The translations under genes were made by a program, and so were the position numbers. A stretch of DNA of 5,402 nt from assembly GCA_028287725.1 (NCBI GenBank), contig JAQBPC010000243.1, forward strand, positions 1 to 5,402, read 5' to 3'. The DNA is from Chloroflexota bacterium. Its GTDB lineage: Bacteria > Chloroflexota > UBA5177 > JANWHV01. Below the pieces are notes generated by a model, which made no database searches, was not told where the DNA came from, and saw nothing but the letters and a program-made list of their open reading frames with translations. Shown piece by piece: positions 4,672 to 5,402 of the stretch (positions are counted from its first letter, which is position 1; each line of letters opens with the position of its first letter).

Positions 4672-5402
4672 CTACGCTTCGTGATGCGTGCTAATCGCCG
4701 GCGCCACTTCCTGGGCCAGTAACTGCGCGGTCTCCGTATCATGCCCATTTATCACAGCCAGAAAGTATTGCATTCCCGCATCGGCCAGTGCCTGATAGTG
4801 GATGATGGCTTCCTTGGGAGTGGCGAGCAGCGGGATTGTACGTAGATGGCGATCGGGGATACGGATGGTAGCCATCTTGCGCTCGAGGTCGGCGCGAGTC
4901 TTGGCCAATACCAAAAGCGGGGTATAGTGGCTGCGTAATATTGAGGCGTAGGGCCGCTCCAGGCGCTCGCAGTGCCCCCGCAATGCAGCAAACTTGCGCT
5001 GCACGTCGCTCAGGTCGAACGCGCCACCGGTCCACTCATGGGCGCCGAAATTCGACATATCGGCATATTGGGCAACCTGGCTTAAAGTGACGCGTTCGCC
5101 GCCGCCTGCGATCAAGATGGGCACGTGGGGCTGCTGTATAGGTCGCGGGGAGATGGTGGCATTGTCTACCTGAAAATATTTACCGGTGTAGGTGAAGGGC
5201 GCCTCGTTCCAGAGCCCGTGCACGATGCGCAGCGTTTCCTCCAGCGCCTCCTGGCGTTCACGCACGGGAGGGAACGGGATCTGCAACTGCGCGAACTCGG
5301 GGACATCGTCTCCGATACCGACGCCGAGTATCAACCTGCCGTTGCTCACCCGGTCTACATCGGCAGCTAGACGGGCAAGCAATGCGGGGCTGCGATAATA
5401 GA
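4672..5402 (-). CDS. LLM class flavin- or F420-dependent oxidoreductase (5' truncated)
   Basis: On the minus strand the frame is open from the right edge to TAG at 4672-4674, giving 242 visible residues; roughly 60-100 N-terminal residues are missing. Seen: YYRSPALLARLAADVDRVS followed by NGRLILGVGIG (20-30), the signature of luciferase-like monooxygenases; IPFPPVRERQEALEETLRIV (41-60), LWNEAPFTYTGKYFQV (63-78), PRPIQQPHVPILIAGGGE (85-102) and QYADMSNF (111-118). These enzymes are TIM barrels that use FMNH2 or reduced F420 to oxidise or reduce diverse substrates. The PFPP-RER and GGGE patterns resemble the F420-dependent type, but the cofactor cannot be settled here. The TTG near 5382 is internal, not the start. 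The C-terminus appears complete. The gene converges with the dehydrogenase genes and is transcribed independently of them. Confidence 0.85.
   Translation of the reverse strand, partial: YYRSPALLARLAADVDRVSNGRLILGVGIGDDVPEFAQLQIPFPPVRERQEALEETLRIVHGLWNEAPFTYTGKYFQVDNATISPRPIQQPHVPILIAGGGERVTLSQVAQYADMSNFGAHEWTGGAFDLSDVQRKFAALRGHCERLERPYASILRSHYTPLLVLAKTRADLERKMATIRIPDRHLRTIPLLATPKEAIIHYQALADAGMQYFLAVINGHDTETAQLLAQEVAPAISTHHEA

Noticed and set aside
1..5402. CRISPR array, complete insertion sequence, or toxin-antitoxin/defence genes
   Set aside because: There are no regularly spaced repeats, no transposase motifs and no recognisable small toxin or defence domains. All repeats found are in one to three copies.

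Overview
The window is GC-rich bacterial DNA (about 60% GC by eye) with Shine-Dalgarno-like sites, sigma-70-like promoters and a tRNA whose CCA end is encoded. The gene types (BadF/NagK-type sugar kinase, Ldh_2-family dehydrogenase, short-chain dehydrogenase, luciferase-like flavin/F420 oxidoreductase) would fit a soil or thermophilic Chloroflexota or an actinobacterium. That taxonomic guess is weak, because nothing in the sequence fixes the lineage.

Layout. (1) Positions 1-770, plus strand: the C-terminal 255 residues of a BadF/BadG-type N-acetylglucosamine kinase-like protein, cut by the left edge. (2) 771-934: a promoter and an intact tRNA-Leu(TAA). (3) 935-1200: a decayed remnant of a tyrosine recombinase (integrase) on the minus strand, pointing at the 3' end of the tRNA. 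This is the usual position of an integrase in a tRNA-integrated element, so the tRNA probably marks the left border of an old genomic island. (4) 1201-1428: no convincing gene, but a good extended -10 promoter, a 13-bp palindrome over its -35, a repeated 12-mer and a puzzling leader. (5) 1429-4552: three plus-strand dehydrogenase genes: a D-isomer-specific 2-hydroxyacid dehydrogenase, a short-chain dehydrogenase (SDR) and an Ldh_2-type (L-lactate/malate dehydrogenase superfamily) oxidoreductase. (6) 4553-4671: a convergent intergenic gap rich in palindromes, including a perfect 14-bp inverted repeat. (7) 4672-5402, minus strand: a luciferase-like monooxygenase-type oxidoreductase, cut by the right edge.

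Working together (inference): the three dehydrogenases look like a small catabolic module for a hydroxy acid or sugar acid. A D-2-hydroxyacid dehydrogenase and an Ldh_2 dehydrogenase acting on a shared 2-oxo acid could invert the configuration of a 2-hydroxy acid, as SlcC and ComC do for sulfolactate. No transporter, regulator or downstream enzyme is in view, so the substrate is unknown.

The points most worth checking are the SDR, whose catalytic Tyr position is His and whose tetrad Asn position is Ser; the near-perfect 20-bp stem between the SDR and Ldh_2 genes; the integrase relic at tRNA-Leu; and the in-frame stop between the only good ribosome binding site and the first dehydrogenase. I saw no complete novel multi-gene system such as a defence island, CRISPR array or retron.
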